Shown here in pieces: positions 15,904 to 23,776 of a stretch of 64,000 bases of DNA (its first letter is position 1; every line of letters begins with the position of its first letter). The stretch lies in the NCBI RefSeq assembly GCF_900105395.1, contig NZ_LT629775.1, forward strand, positions 7,219,501 through 7,283,500, written 5' to 3'. Under the pieces are notes generated by a model that saw only the letters and a list, made by a program, of their open reading frames with translations, made no database searches and had not been told where the DNA came from. The stretch is from Streptomyces sp. TLI_053 (GTDB lineage Bacteria > Actinomycetota > Actinomycetes > Streptomycetales > Streptomycetaceae). A program made the translations under genes and the position numbers.

Positions 15904-17085
15904 GTGAGTGAGCAGATCCCCGCCGGGTGGTACCCGGACCCGAAGGACATCACCAGCGACCCGCGACCCCAGCGCTGGTGGGACGGCAAGGGCTGGACGG
16001 CCAGCACCCGGCCCGCACCCTCGGACGCGCCGCCGCCGGAGGCCCCGGCGGCCGGCGCTCCGGGGCCGGAGGAGACCGCCGAGACCCGGGTGCTGGAGGG
16101 GGAGGTGCTGGACAGCGGACCGTCGGTCCGCTTCCCGGAGCCGCCGCCCTTCGGCGCCGCCTACGGTTCGCCGCCGCCCCCGCCGCCGAAGCGGCGCCGC
16201 AAGCCGTCCAAGCTCGTGATCGCGGCCACCGTGGCGGCCGTGCTGGGCCTGGGCGTCGGTTCGGGCATCACCTATCTGGCGATGGACGACCACGGCGACC
16301 GGCACCACAACGCGCGCCAGGCCGTTCCGCCGGGCGGCAACGGCAACGGCAACGGCGGCCCGTGGCGCGGTCTGCCGGACTTCGGCGACCCGGGCGGCAA
16401 CGGCGGCAACAACGGTAACGGCGGTAACGGCGGTAACGGCAACGGCAACGGCGGTGGCCAGGGCAACGGCGGCCGGGGCAACGGGAACGGCAACGGCGGC
16501 CAGGGCAACGGCAACGGCGGCCGCGGCAACGGCGCCAACAGCACCCAGGCCGTCGACGCCGTGAACCGGCTGGTCCTGTCCATCCCCTCGGGCTGGGAGG
16601 GCGGCACCACCCGCGACGGCTTCGCCCTGATCACCATCGGCTCCTACGACTGCGAGGGCGGCGGCAGCTGCTCGCTGGGCGGTGCCAACACCGGCCGGAT
16701 CGACGGCAGCGGCACCGACGTCCAGGCGGCGGCCAAGGCCGACATCGACAAGGCCGTCAAGGACTCCTACAACGAGGTCCTCTCGCACCAGGAGCTCAAG
16801 TCCGAGGCGGTCAAGGTGGACGGCCGCGACGGCTACCTGGTCCGCTGGAAGGTGGACGCCGCCAAGGGCAACGACGGCTACGTGCAGACGGTGGTCTTCC
16901 CGTCCGCCGACGGCAAGTCGCTGGTCTCGGTGCACTTCGGCTTCGACATCGCCGACAAGGCGCCGGACGTCTCGGTGATGGACACCATCCTCAAGGGCAT
17001 CAACGACTACAGCGGCAAGCTGCCCGCGATCCCGGGCTTCCCCGGCGGCCAGGACGGCGGCGGTACCGGCACCTCCAACACCTGA
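15904..17085 (+). CDS. DUF2510 membrane-anchored protein with Asn/Gly repeat linker
   Basis: 393 residues from a GTG start. The order is: DUF2510 domain (IPAGWYPDP and RWWDGKGWTASTRP, residues 4-40), Pro-rich cytoplasmic linker, KRRRK stop-transfer signal, one transmembrane helix (about 103-125), an extracellular Gly/Asn-rich stretch of about 70 residues made of GNGNGG units, then a globular domain of about 170 residues beginning LVLSIPSGWEGG. The topology is cytoplasmic N-terminus and exported C-terminal domain. DUF2510 is common in actinobacterial membrane proteins and has no known enzymatic role. The tract between 16330 and 16545 is a coding repeat. Confidence 0.8.
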   Translation: MSEQIPAGWYPDPKDITSDPRPQRWWDGKGWTASTRPAPSDAPPPEAPAAGAPGPEETAETRVLEGEVLDSGPSVRFPEPPPFGAAYGSPPPPPPKRRRKPSKLVIAATVAAVLGLGVGSGITYLAMDDHGDRHHNARQAVPPGGNGNGNGGPWRGLPDFGDPGGNGGNNGNGGNGGNGNGNGGGQGNGGRGNGNGNGGQGNGNGGRGNGANSTQAVDAVNRLVLSIPSGWEGGTTRDGFALITIGSYDCEGGGSCSLGGANTGRIDGSGTDVQAAAKADIDKAVKDSYNEVLSHQELKSEAVKVDGRDGYLVRWKVDAAKGNDGYVQTVVFPSADGKSLVSVHFGFDIADKAPDVSVMDTILKGINDYSGKLPAIPGFPGGQDGGGTGTSNT

Positions 17086-17150
17086 CGCGGCAGTCGCCCC
17101 GGGACCCGACCGGGCCCCGGGGCGCGGTCCGCACGGTTCGGCTCACGCAC

Positions 17151-17190
17151 GGCGGCGGCCCGCCCGGAACACTCCGGGCGGGCCGCCGCC
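17151..17190. terminator. 18-bp hairpin between convergent genes
   Basis: Arms 17151-17168 and 17173-17190 are perfect complements around ACAC. Lying between the stops of the DUF2510 gene and the LPMO gene, it can end transcription from both sides. Confidence 0.8.
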
Positions 17191-17266
17191 GTACTGCAAC
17201 GGGTGGATCGGCCGGGGCAGGCGCCGAACGGGGGTCCGAGGACGGCGCCGCCCCGGCTTCCGGCGG

Positions 17267-18190
17267 TCAGCCGTCGTGTCGAACAGCCTCGACCCGACGG
17301 CGCCGGAGCACCATGGCGGCCCAGCCGAGTCCGATCGCGGCGGCACCGGTGAGCAGCAGCGGCCCGGTGGCCGAACCGCCGCCGACCGCGGCGCTGTCGG
17401 CCGCGACGACCTTGCCGGCCGGCTCCTCGGCGTTGCCGCCGTGTCCGTGGTGGGCCACGGTGGACTTGGACTGGCCGGCGGCGATCTGCGCCTCGCTCGG
17501 CGCGGCCGGGGCCTGGGCGGTGAGCGCGGAGACCGCCTCGGTGAGCGAGGTGCCCTTGCCGAAGTCGATGTCCGAGCAGCTGTAGAACGCCTCGGGGCTG
17601 TCGGTGCGCTGCCACACCATGTAGAGCAGCTGACGGCCGGTGCGCTGCGGCAGGGTGCCGCTGTAGTTGTAGTAGCCGTTGTCCGAGGTGCGCAGGGTCG
17701 GCACCTGGGCGACCGTCACCGGGTCGAGGTCGGACCACTTCAGCGGCTGGGTGGGGTTCCAGCTCTGCTTGGTGATGTAGATGGTCTGGTTGCCCTGGTG
17801 CGGGGCGGTGACCCGGAACTTGAAGTCGATCTTGCCGGCGGTGACCGCGGTGGCGGGCCAGTCGGCGCGCGGCAGGTCCAGGGCCTTGTACTTGTCGCGG
17901 CCGGCGGAGCAGAGCTTGCCGTCCGGGATCAGCGCCTGGTGGTTGCCTGCGGCGTTGGCGAGGTTGACCTCGTTCCAGTCGTACAGCGGCTGGGTGCCGC
18001 TCAGTGCGACGAGGTCCTTGCAGATCTGTGACTTGGGGGTCTCCGGACCCTCGGCGTAGCAGGCCGCGATCCGGCTGACCGGGTTGGTCACGGTGCCGTG
18101 GGCGCCGGCCGTGCCGATGCCGGCCGCCGAGACGGAGAGGAACGCGGCGCCGATGACGCCGACGGACAGGGCGGTGCGCTTCATGGACAT
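17267..18190 (-). CDS. AA10 lytic polysaccharide monooxygenase with C-terminal membrane anchor
   Basis: 307 residues. The Sec signal ends at GTAGA before HGTVTNPVSR, placing the copper-binding His as residue 1 of the mature protein; the second brace His is in RVTAPHQGN. Cysteines in AACYAEG, QICKDL and KLCSAGR fit the disulphides of chitin- or cellulose-active AA10 enzymes, which cleave crystalline polysaccharide by oxidation. After a His/Gly/Ala linker the protein ends in a hydrophobic helix and RRRR, with no LPXTG or LAXTG sortase motif seen, so it is probably held in the membrane. ATG 18190 has AAGGAG nine bases upstream. A chitosanase gene lies 12 kb away. Confidence 0.92.
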   Translation of the reverse strand: MSMKRTALSVGVIGAAFLSVSAAGIGTAGAHGTVTNPVSRIAACYAEGPETPKSQICKDLVALSGTQPLYDWNEVNLANAAGNHQALIPDGKLCSAGRDKYKALDLPRADWPATAVTAGKIDFKFRVTAPHQGNQTIYITKQSWNPTQPLKWSDLDPVTVAQVPTLRTSDNGYYNYSGTLPQRTGRQLLYMVWQRTDSPEAFYSCSDIDFGKGTSLTEAVSALTAQAPAAPSEAQIAAGQSKSTVAHHGHGGNAEEPAGKVVAADSAAVGGGSATGPLLLTGAAAIGLGWAAMVLRRRRVEAVRHDG

Positions 18191-18374
18191 GGGGTGGGGA
18201 CTCCTTGACCGTGTACCGGGCCGAGGTTGTGGGGGAGTGCCGGGCACGTCTGCCCGAGGGGCCGTTCGACCCGGCGGTCCGGTCCCTGGGCTGAGCGTAT
18301 GATTGGACTAGACCAGCTGGCAATAGCGCGCTGTGGGCCACTTTTTGACGGAATGTAGCCCGCCGAGCAGCGCA

Positions 18375-18417
18375 AAGGCCCGACGGGGAGCCGTGGTTAG
18401 GCATCCCATCGGGCCTT
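18375..18417 (-). terminator. Hairpin terminator for the 18484-18912 gene
   Basis: Arms 18375-18387 and 18405-18417 pair with one mismatch or wobble. On the minus strand the hairpin is followed by TTT. It lies 67 bp past the stop codon of the leftward gene. Confidence 0.6.
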
Positions 18418-18483
18418 CTTAAGGTCCGGCCAAGGTTCCCGGGGCCGCCGGGGCTCCCGGGACTCCCGGCGACCCGGGCGGGG

Positions 18484-18912
18484 TCAGTCCCTCCCGGGCG
18501 GCGGGGACTGGTAGTTGTAGGTGATCCGGTCGGCCCGCCCCGCCTGGACGACGGACTCGTTGAACGTCCCGCCGCGGATCTCGTTGTGCACGGTGAGGCC
18601 CGGCTGCTGCCGCGGCGCGAACTCCCGCAGCAGGGCCGCCAGCTCCGCCGCCGCCTGCGGGTCCTGCCGCAGCGCCCGGCGGATCCGGTTGCGCAGCTCG
18701 GCGGCCTGGTCGCCGACCAGTTCGGCGTCGCCGTCCGCCCGGACCACCTCGACCCGGATCTCCTCCAGCTCCGCCGACACCTCCTCGGCGTCCCGCCCGC
18801 GCCCCAGCAGCCCCGCGAGGCGGGACCGCAGCTGCGTCCACGCCTCGGTGGCCATCAGCCCGACCACCGTGGTGGCCCCCGTCGTCACCAGCTGCGCGAT
18901 CTCGGCCTCCAC
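18484..18912 (-). CDS. Conserved hypothetical protein with GGTFN-VVQAG C-terminal motif
   Basis: 142 residues. The N-terminal part (to about 95) is a hydrophobic segment (AQLVTTGATTVVGLMATEAW) and charged helices resembling a coiled coil. The last 30 residues carry NEIRGGTFNESVVQAGRADR, a short motif I associate with many actinomycete regulatory or conflict-related proteins of unknown mechanism. GTG 18912 was chosen because GGAGGGGGAGG lies just upstream; a GTG at 18948 is in frame but has no ribosome site. No catalytic motif is seen. The gene is followed by a hairpin terminator and is 78 bp downstream of the racemase-fold gene on the same strand. Confidence 0.65.
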   Translation of the reverse strand: MEAEIAQLVTTGATTVVGLMATEAWTQLRSRLAGLLGRGRDAEEVSAELEEIRVEVVRADGDAELVGDQAAELRNRIRRALRQDPQAAAELAALLREFAPRQQPGLTVHNEIRGGTFNESVVQAGRADRITYNYQSPPPGRD

Positions 18913-18990
18913 GGCCTCCCCCTCCGTCGGTCCGGTGCCCCCGTCCACGGTAGTGGAACCGCGGCCGCCGAGGGGGAGGGAGCGCGCGGC

Positions 18991-20247
18991 TCAGAGGAAG
19001 GTGTGCCCCTCGCCCCGGTAGGTGGGCACGGTGCGCACCACCCGGTCGCCCTCGATCAGGTGCAACTCCGGGAAGCGCTCGCAGAGTTCCCCCGCCTTGG
19101 CGTGCCGGAACCAGACCCGGTCGCCGATCAGCAGATCGTCCGCGGCCGCGCCGAGCAGCGGCGTCTGCACCTCGCCCGCCCCCTCCATCGGGTCGTAGCG
19201 CAGCCCGGCCGGCAGGTACGGCACGGGGGAGCGGTCCGGACCGGCCGCGCCGGACGCCGGGTAGCCGCCGCCCAGCACCGTCACCACGCCGAGCCCGGGC
19301 CGACGGACCACCGGCTGGCCGAACAGCGCGGCCGGCCGGCCCCGGAACGAGCGGTAGTTGTCGAACAGCCGCGGTTGGTACAGCCCGGAGCCGGCCGCCA
19401 CCTCGGTCACCGCGGCCTCGGCCACCGTCGACTCGACGCTGCCGGTGCCGCCGCCGTTGACGAACTCCAGCTCGGCCACCCGGCGCACCAGTCGGACCGT
19501 CGCGGCCCGCCGCTCGGCCAGCTCGGTCCGGGCCCGGGCCTGCATCAGCCGGATCAGCCCGGAGCGCACCGGCCGCCCGGGCACCGCGTCGCCCACCCCG
19601 GCGACGTGTCCCTCGTAGGCCATCAGTCCGACCACCCGGAAGCCCCGGCGGCGCTGCACCAGCTCGGCGAAGGCGGCCACGTCCCCGGGGGTGCGCAGCG
19701 GCGAGCGGCGGGCGCCGACCCGGACCCGGCCGCCGAGCAGGTGCAGCGCGGTGTCCAGCTCCAGGCAGACCCGCACCTCGGCGGAGCCGCCCCGGGCCGC
19801 GTCGACCAGGTCCAGCTGGGCCGGGTCGTCCAGGACCACGGTGACGGCGGCGGCGAGCTCCGGGTCGGCGGTCAGCTCGGCGAAACCGGCGCGGTCGCTC
19901 GAGGGGTAGGCGAGCAGGATGTCGCGCAGACCGGTACGGGCCAGCCAGAGCGACTCGGCGAGGGTGAAGCCCATCACCCCGGCGAAGCCCTCCACGGCCA
20001 GTGCCCGTTCCAGCAGGGCGCGGCAGCGCACCGACTTGCTGGCCACCCGGACCGGCTTGCCCCCGGCCCGGCGCACCAGGTCGGCGGCGTTGGCGTCGAA
20101 GGCGGCCAGGTCGACCACGGCCACCGGGCCGTCCAGATGGGCGGTGGCCCGGTCGTACCGGGCGCGGTCGGCCGCGGGGGAGGGGGCCGGCGGGGCGGCG
20201 GCCGGGCGGGTGGACGCGGTGCGGGCAGCGGCTTGGGGCGTGGCCAT
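18991..20247 (-). CDS. Alanine racemase-fold PLP enzyme (amino acid deaminase/aldolase type)
   Basis: 418 residues. The N-terminal TIM barrel has the PLP lysine in GGKPVRVASKSVRCRALLE, and FVNGGGTGSVESTV as the phosphate loop, the pattern of D-threonine aldolase / D-serine dehydratase-like proteins. The C-terminal beta domain contains LIGDRVWFRHAKAGELCERF, where His and Cys form the metal site of that family. These enzymes cleave or deaminate D-amino acids. The first 30 residues are Ala/Pro-rich. A palindrome, CTACCCGCGGGTAG, lies 24 bp upstream of the ATG. The gene is divergent from sseB. Confidence 0.82.
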   Translation of the reverse strand: MATPQAAARTASTRPAAAPPAPSPAADRARYDRATAHLDGPVAVVDLAAFDANAADLVRRAGGKPVRVASKSVRCRALLERALAVEGFAGVMGFTLAESLWLARTGLRDILLAYPSSDRAGFAELTADPELAAAVTVVLDDPAQLDLVDAARGGSAEVRVCLELDTALHLLGGRVRVGARRSPLRTPGDVAAFAELVQRRRGFRVVGLMAYEGHVAGVGDAVPGRPVRSGLIRLMQARARTELAERRAATVRLVRRVAELEFVNGGGTGSVESTVAEAAVTEVAAGSGLYQPRLFDNYRSFRGRPAALFGQPVVRRPGLGVVTVLGGGYPASGAAGPDRSPVPYLPAGLRYDPMEGAGEVQTPLLGAAADDLLIGDRVWFRHAKAGELCERFPELHLIEGDRVVRTVPTYRGEGHTFL

Positions 20248-20270
20248 GGGCGCAGCGTGCCACACCCGCC

Positions 20271-20284
20271 CTACCCGCGGGTAG
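20271..20284. promoter_or_regulatory. 14-bp palindrome, possible operator
   Basis: CTACCCGCGGGTAG is a perfect palindrome between two divergent genes. Its TAC...GTA ends resemble the inverted repeat at 33319-33339. Binding by a TetR-type regulator is inference. Confidence 0.35.
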
Positions 20285-20406
20285 GGGTCGGACGGGGGAC
20301 CTTCGGACGGGGTTCCGGGCGGATGCTCCGGACAGGGGCTCCGACAGGGCCCGGACGGGACCTTCGGTCCGCGCGGGGCGGCCGCACGGTGGCATAGGGT
20401 CGGCGG

Positions 20407-21180
20407 GTGGACCGCAACGACTTCCCGAACCCGGCCTTCGCCGGCAAGAGCATCCCCGACCCCGGCTTCTCCGGCGACGACGGCACCGCGGACCCGGCGC
20501 TGACCGCCGCGCTCGCCCGCTGGACGCAGGATCCCGCCGCCGAGCCGCAGGTCCTGGCGGCGCTGACGCCGACCCGGCTGATGGTGCCGATCGTGGCGAT
20601 CCTCGGCGAGGTCGAGGTGGACGAGCACGGGCACAAGCACGACAAGAGCAGTGACATGGCCGTCCCGCTGGTCGAGGCCGCCGACGGCCGGCGCGCCCTG
20701 CCGGCCTTCACCTCGCTGGAGTCGCTGGCCCGCTGGCGGGCCGACGCCCGCCCGGCGCCGGTGGCCGCGCCGCAGGCCGCCATGGTCGCCTTCTCCGAGC
20801 GCGCGGACACCCTGCTGCTGGACCCGGCCGGGCCGGTGCCGTTCCTGCTGTCCGGGGCCCGGCTGCGCGCGCTGGCGGAGAACCGGCCGTACCTGGCGCC
20901 GGCCGCCGACCCCGAGGTGCGGGAGGCGGTGCGGGCGCTGCTGGCCGCGGAGCCGCAGGTGGTCGCCGGGGTGCTGGCGGCGGCCGAGGACTCGGACGGC
21001 GTGCTCGCGGTGGTCCTGGACCCGGAGCTGGACCGGGCCGGGATGCAGGAGGCCGCGCAGCGGGTGGGCCGGGCGGTGGCCACCGACCCGGTTCTGCGGG
21101 TGCGGCTGGACCTCGGGCTGGACCTGGCGGTCCTGCCGGCGGGCGCCGGGCTGCCGGGCGAACCGCTCTACCGGCGCTGA
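20407..21180 (+). CDS. SseB family protein
   Basis: 257 residues. The N-terminal half matches the SseB N-terminal domain seen in actinobacteria (VLAALTPTRLMVPIVAILGE, then DMAVPLVEAADGRRALPAFT and VAFSERADTLLLDPAG), and the C-terminal half is a second alpha/beta unit with GVLAVVLDPEL. The family's role is poorly known; the E. coli protein influences serine sensitivity and sulphur transfer. The GTG start has no strong ribosome site and is preceded by TATGGTGGC-type leader sequence with little space, so near-leaderless initiation is possible. A perfect palindrome terminator follows the stop. Confidence 0.8.
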   Translation: MDRNDFPNPAFAGKSIPDPGFSGDDGTADPALTAALARWTQDPAAEPQVLAALTPTRLMVPIVAILGEVEVDEHGHKHDKSSDMAVPLVEAADGRRALPAFTSLESLARWRADARPAPVAAPQAAMVAFSERADTLLLDPAGPVPFLLSGARLRALAENRPYLAPAADPEVREAVRALLAAEPQVVAGVLAAAEDSDGVLAVVLDPELDRAGMQEAAQRVGRAVATDPVLRVRLDLGLDLAVLPAGAGLPGEPLYRR

Positions 21181-21185
21181 CGACG

Positions 21186-21227
21186 GACGGCGGGGAGCAT
21201 CGTCACGTGACGATGCTCCCCGCCGTC
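21186..21227. terminator. 42-bp perfect palindrome, bidirectional terminator
   Basis: 21186-21206 and 21207-21227 are exact complements with no spacer. It lies between the stops of the convergent sseB and DUF1844 genes. Confidence 0.8.
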
Positions 21228-21244
21228 GTGGCTGCGTCCTGGGT

Positions 21245-21622
21245 TCAGGAGTAGACCGGCCCGGTGAACTTCTCGCCCGGGCCCGAGCCCGGGGCGTCCG
21301 GGACGAGCGAGGCCTCGCGGAAGGCCAGCTGCAGCGAGCGCAGGCCGTCCCGCAGCGGTGCCGCGTGGAAGTTGCTGATCTCCGGGGCGCCGGCGGTGAC
21401 CAGACCGGCCAGCGCGGTGATGAGCTTGCGGGCCTCGTCGAGGTCCTTGTCCTTGTCGCCGCCCTCGGCGAGACCGCACTTGACGGCCGCGGCGCTCATC
21501 AGGTGCACCGCGACGGTGGTGATCACCTCGACGGCCGGGACCTCGGCGATGTCCCGGGTGAGGTCGTCGAAGCCGATCGCCTCGTCGTCCGCGGCGGGGT
21601 TCTGGGTGGGCTCGCTGCTCAA
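21245..21622 (-). CDS. DUF1844 family protein
   Basis: 125 residues with the DUF1844 core: IAEVPAVEVITTVAVHLMSA, LDEARKLITALAGLVT, then PLRDGLRSLQLAFREAS. The function is unknown; the gene is conserved next to infC in Streptomyces. The only reasonable start in frame is TTG at 21622 (LSSEPTQN), with a weak ACGAG upstream, so a rare start codon is proposed; the frame remains open further upstream without other good starts. It is divergent from the infC leader, sharing its promoter region. Confidence 0.82.
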   Translation of the reverse strand: MSSEPTQNPAADDEAIGFDDLTRDIAEVPAVEVITTVAVHLMSAAAVKCGLAEGGDKDKDLDEARKLITALAGLVTAGAPEISNFHAAPLRDGLRSLQLAFREASLVPDAPGSGPGEKFTGPVYS

Positions 21623-21728
21623 GGGGGGCTCGTTCCGTCGTGCCGGTGTCCGTACAGGGTGTCCGTACAGAGGGAGCGTACAAGCCGGGCCGGGCGGGGG
21701 CGGAATGGCGTTCGATCCCCCGGGGCTG

Positions 21729-22085
21729 TATGCTTCGAGACTGACCGGCCAGGCGTCCTCAGGGAAGCCCGGCCAGCAAGAGGAGGCTCCACCCAGGAGG
21801 CCCGAGAGGGCAACCACGACAGTCTCCCACCCGAGCGGCCTCGCGGTCGACGGGTCCGGTCCGCGACGGGCGCCCAGCGCCGACAGTCGCCGCAGCACCC
21901 CTCGCCGGGTGTCGCCCCCGGTTGTGTGGAGCCCCGCTTGTACCGAGCGGGGCTTTTTTCGTGTCGCGGTGTGGGCGCAGGGATCCACAGCGCAGCACGA
22001 ATGAAGCCCCGCCCAGTGGTCGAGTCCACTACGTGCGACCGCCGTCCGACGGCCGCATCGCAGAAGGTGCAACCGAGGAGGCCCC
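21729..22085 (+). promoter_or_regulatory. infC-rpmI-rplT leader region
   Basis: A TATGCT at 21729-21734 is a good -10 element, which would give a leader of about 345 nt before infC. The leader is rich in inverted repeats and contains a textbook intrinsic terminator (21930-21959) about 125 nt before the infC start. A terminator inside the 5' leader of an r-protein operon suggests attenuation, as known for infC-rpmI-rplT control by L20 or IF3 in other bacteria. Whether L20 binds here is not visible from the sequence. Confidence 0.6.
21930..21959 (+). terminator. Intrinsic terminator/attenuator in the infC leader
   Basis: AGCCCCGCT (21930-21938), loop TGTACCG, AGCGGGGCT (21946-21954), and a run of six T (21954-21959). 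It is one of only two hairpins in this window with a clear T-tract. Confidence 0.85.
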
Positions 22086-22841
22086 ATCAGCACCGAGCCC
22101 CGCATCAACGACCGGATTCGCGTCCCCGAGGTGCGACTCGTCGGTCCCAGCGGCGAGCAGGTCGGCATCGTGCCGCTTGCCAAGGCGCTGGAGCTCGCGC
22201 AGGAGTACGACCTCGACCTGGTCGAGGTCGCGGCGACCGCCCGGCCGCCGGTGTGCAAGCTCATGGACTACGGCAAGTTCAAGTACGAGTCGGCCATGAA
22301 GGCCCGTGAGGCGCGCAAGAACCAGGCGCACACGGTCATCAAGGAGATGAAGCTCCGGCCGAAGATCGATCCGCACGACTACGACACCAAGAAGGGTCAC
22401 GTCGTTCGGTTCCTCAAGCAGGGCGACAAGGTCAAGATCACGATCATGTTCCGTGGTCGTGAGCAGTCCCGCCCCGAGCTGGGCTTCCGTCTGCTCCAGC
22501 GGCTCGCCGACGACGTCCAGGACCTGGGCTTCGTCGAGTCGTCGCCGAAGCAGGACGGCCGAAACATGATCATGGTCCTCGGCCCGCACAAGAAGAAGAC
22601 CGAGGCGATGGCCGAGGCCCGCGCCCTCGCCGACGCCCGCAAGGCCGAGCGTCAGGGCCGGACCCCCGGTTCCGACGCCGCCGCGGACTCCGAGGAGCTC
22701 CTCGAGGCCCAGGACGAGGTCCTGGAGTCCGAGGACGTCGCCGAGGACCTCGCCGAGGCCCAGGACGCCGCCGCCGAGACGGAGGCCCCCGAGGCCGCCG
22801 CTCCGGTCGAGCAGCCGGCCGAGGCCTCCCAGGGCGCCTGA
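22086..22841 (+). CDS. infC: Translation initiation factor IF-3 with apparent AUC start
   Basis: 251 residues if translation starts at ATC 22086. The conserved IF3 N-domain starts INDRIRVPEVRLVGPSGEQ, and AGGAGG lies 4-5 bases before the ATC. No ATG, GTG or TTG precedes this in frame with a ribosome site; the first GTG (22131) would remove the start of the N-domain. IF3 genes in other bacteria use AUU-type starts so that IF3 represses its own translation; the same logic fits here. The N-domain, the linker around YGKFKYESAMKAREARKNQ and the C-domain (KEMKLRPKIDPHDYDTK) are intact. About 75 residues at the C-terminus form an acidic, Ala-rich tail typical of actinomycete IF3. Confidence 0.93.
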   Translation: MSTEPRINDRIRVPEVRLVGPSGEQVGIVPLAKALELAQEYDLDLVEVAATARPPVCKLMDYGKFKYESAMKAREARKNQAHTVIKEMKLRPKIDPHDYDTKKGHVVRFLKQGDKVKITIMFRGREQSRPELGFRLLQRLADDVQDLGFVESSPKQDGRNMIMVLGPHKKKTEAMAEARALADARKAERQGRTPGSDAAADSEELLEAQDEVLESEDVAEDLAEAQDAAAETEAPEAAAPVEQPAEASQGA

Positions 22842-22920
22842 CCTTCCCCGGTCAGCGGCCCGGGAGACCGGCCACCAGGGTGACGGGGCGTCCCGCCCGG
22901 TCACCACAGATCCATCCTTC

Positions 22921-22950
22921 ACGCCCGCGCGGCGCACACCGCGCGGGCGT
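22921..22950 (+). promoter_or_regulatory. GC-rich hairpin upstream of rpmI
   Basis: ACGCCCGCGCGG (22921-22932), loop CGCACA, exact complement (22939-22950). It ends about 12 bases before the rpmI ribosome site and could modulate infC/rpmI read-through, stability or translation. Confidence 0.5.
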
Positions 22951-22978
22951 GGACGGACCGACGAGGAGATACGGCGAC

Positions 22979-23173
22979 ATGCCGAAGCAGAAGACGCACA
23001 GTGGCGCCAGCAAGCGCTTCAAGATCAGTGGCTCTGGCAAGGTGCTGCGCGAGCGCGCCGGCCGCCGCCACCTCCTGGAGCACAAGCCCTCGACGCTGAC
23101 CCGCAAGCTGGCCGGGACGGTCGAGCTGGCCCCCGCCGACGCCAAGAAGATCAAGAAGCTTCTCGGCAAGTGA
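22979..23173 (+). CDS. rpmI: 50S ribosomal protein L35
   Basis: 64 residues, MPKQKTHSGASKRFKISGSG at the start and HLLEHKPSTLTRKLAG in the middle, which is diagnostic for bL35. GAGGAG precedes the ATG. It is the second gene of the infC-rpmI-rplT operon. Confidence 0.97.
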   Translation: MPKQKTHSGASKRFKISGSGKVLRERAGRRHLLEHKPSTLTRKLAGTVELAPADAKKIKKLLGK

Positions 23174-23282
23174 TCGCCCTCCCGCCCGGCGCCAGCCGTG
23201 TGCGGGGCAGCTGATCCTTCCCGACCCATTCGAATGACGGACCACGTGAAGTAGTCCGTGGTCCTACCCAAGGAGTAATCAA

Positions 23283-23678
23283 GTGGCACGCGTCAAGCGG
23301 GCAGTGAACGCCCACAAGAAGCGCCGGGTCATCCTGGAGCGCGCCAGCGGCTACCGCGGCCAGCGCTCGCGCCTGTACCGCAAGGCCAAGGAGCAGGTCA
23401 CCCACTCGCTGGTCTACAACTTCAACGACCGCAAGAAGCGCAAGGGCGACTTCCGTCAGCTGTGGATCCAGCGCATCAACGCTGCGGCCCGTGCCAACGG
23501 CATCACCTACAACCGCTTCGTGCAGGGCCTGAAGGCCGCCAGCGTCGAGATCGACCGCAAGATGCTGGCCGACCTGGCCGTCAACGACCCGGGTGCGTTC
23601 GCCGCGCTCGTCGAGGTCGCCCAGAAGGCGCTGCCGGCCGACGTCAACGCCCCGAAGGCCGCCGCCGACGCCGCCTGA
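23283..23678 (+). CDS. rplT: 50S ribosomal protein L20
   Basis: 131 residues of bL20: MARVKRAVNAHKKRRVILER, GYRGQRSRLYRKAKEQVTHS, then WIQRINAAARANGITYNRF. bL20 nucleates 50S assembly and in several bacteria represses its own operon through the leader RNA. GTG start with AAGGAG. A 109-bp gap with a small inverted repeat (GGACCAC / GTGGTCC near 23240-23265) separates it from rpmI; this could be an internal control site. Confidence 0.97.
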   Translation: MARVKRAVNAHKKRRVILERASGYRGQRSRLYRKAKEQVTHSLVYNFNDRKKRKGDFRQLWIQRINAAARANGITYNRFVQGLKAASVEIDRKMLADLAVNDPGAFAALVEVAQKALPADVNAPKAAADAA

Positions 23679-23703
23679 TCCTCGGATCAGTTGTGTTGAG
23701 CTG

Positions 23704-23741
23704 ACCGGACCCGCAGGCTCGATCCTGCGGGTCCGGTTTTG
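23704..23741 (+). terminator. Terminator of the infC-rpmI-rplT operon
   Basis: A 14-bp perfect stem (23704-23717 with 23724-23737) with loop CTCGAT, followed by TTTG. Confidence 0.85.
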
Positions 23742-23776
23742 CGTTACCGCACAGACGCCAGTACAGAGACGAGACC

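Noticed and set aside
16330..16545. Regular short repeats resembling a CRISPR or satellite
   Set aside because: They encode Gly-Asn repeats in frame within the DUF2510 protein and have no spacer structure.
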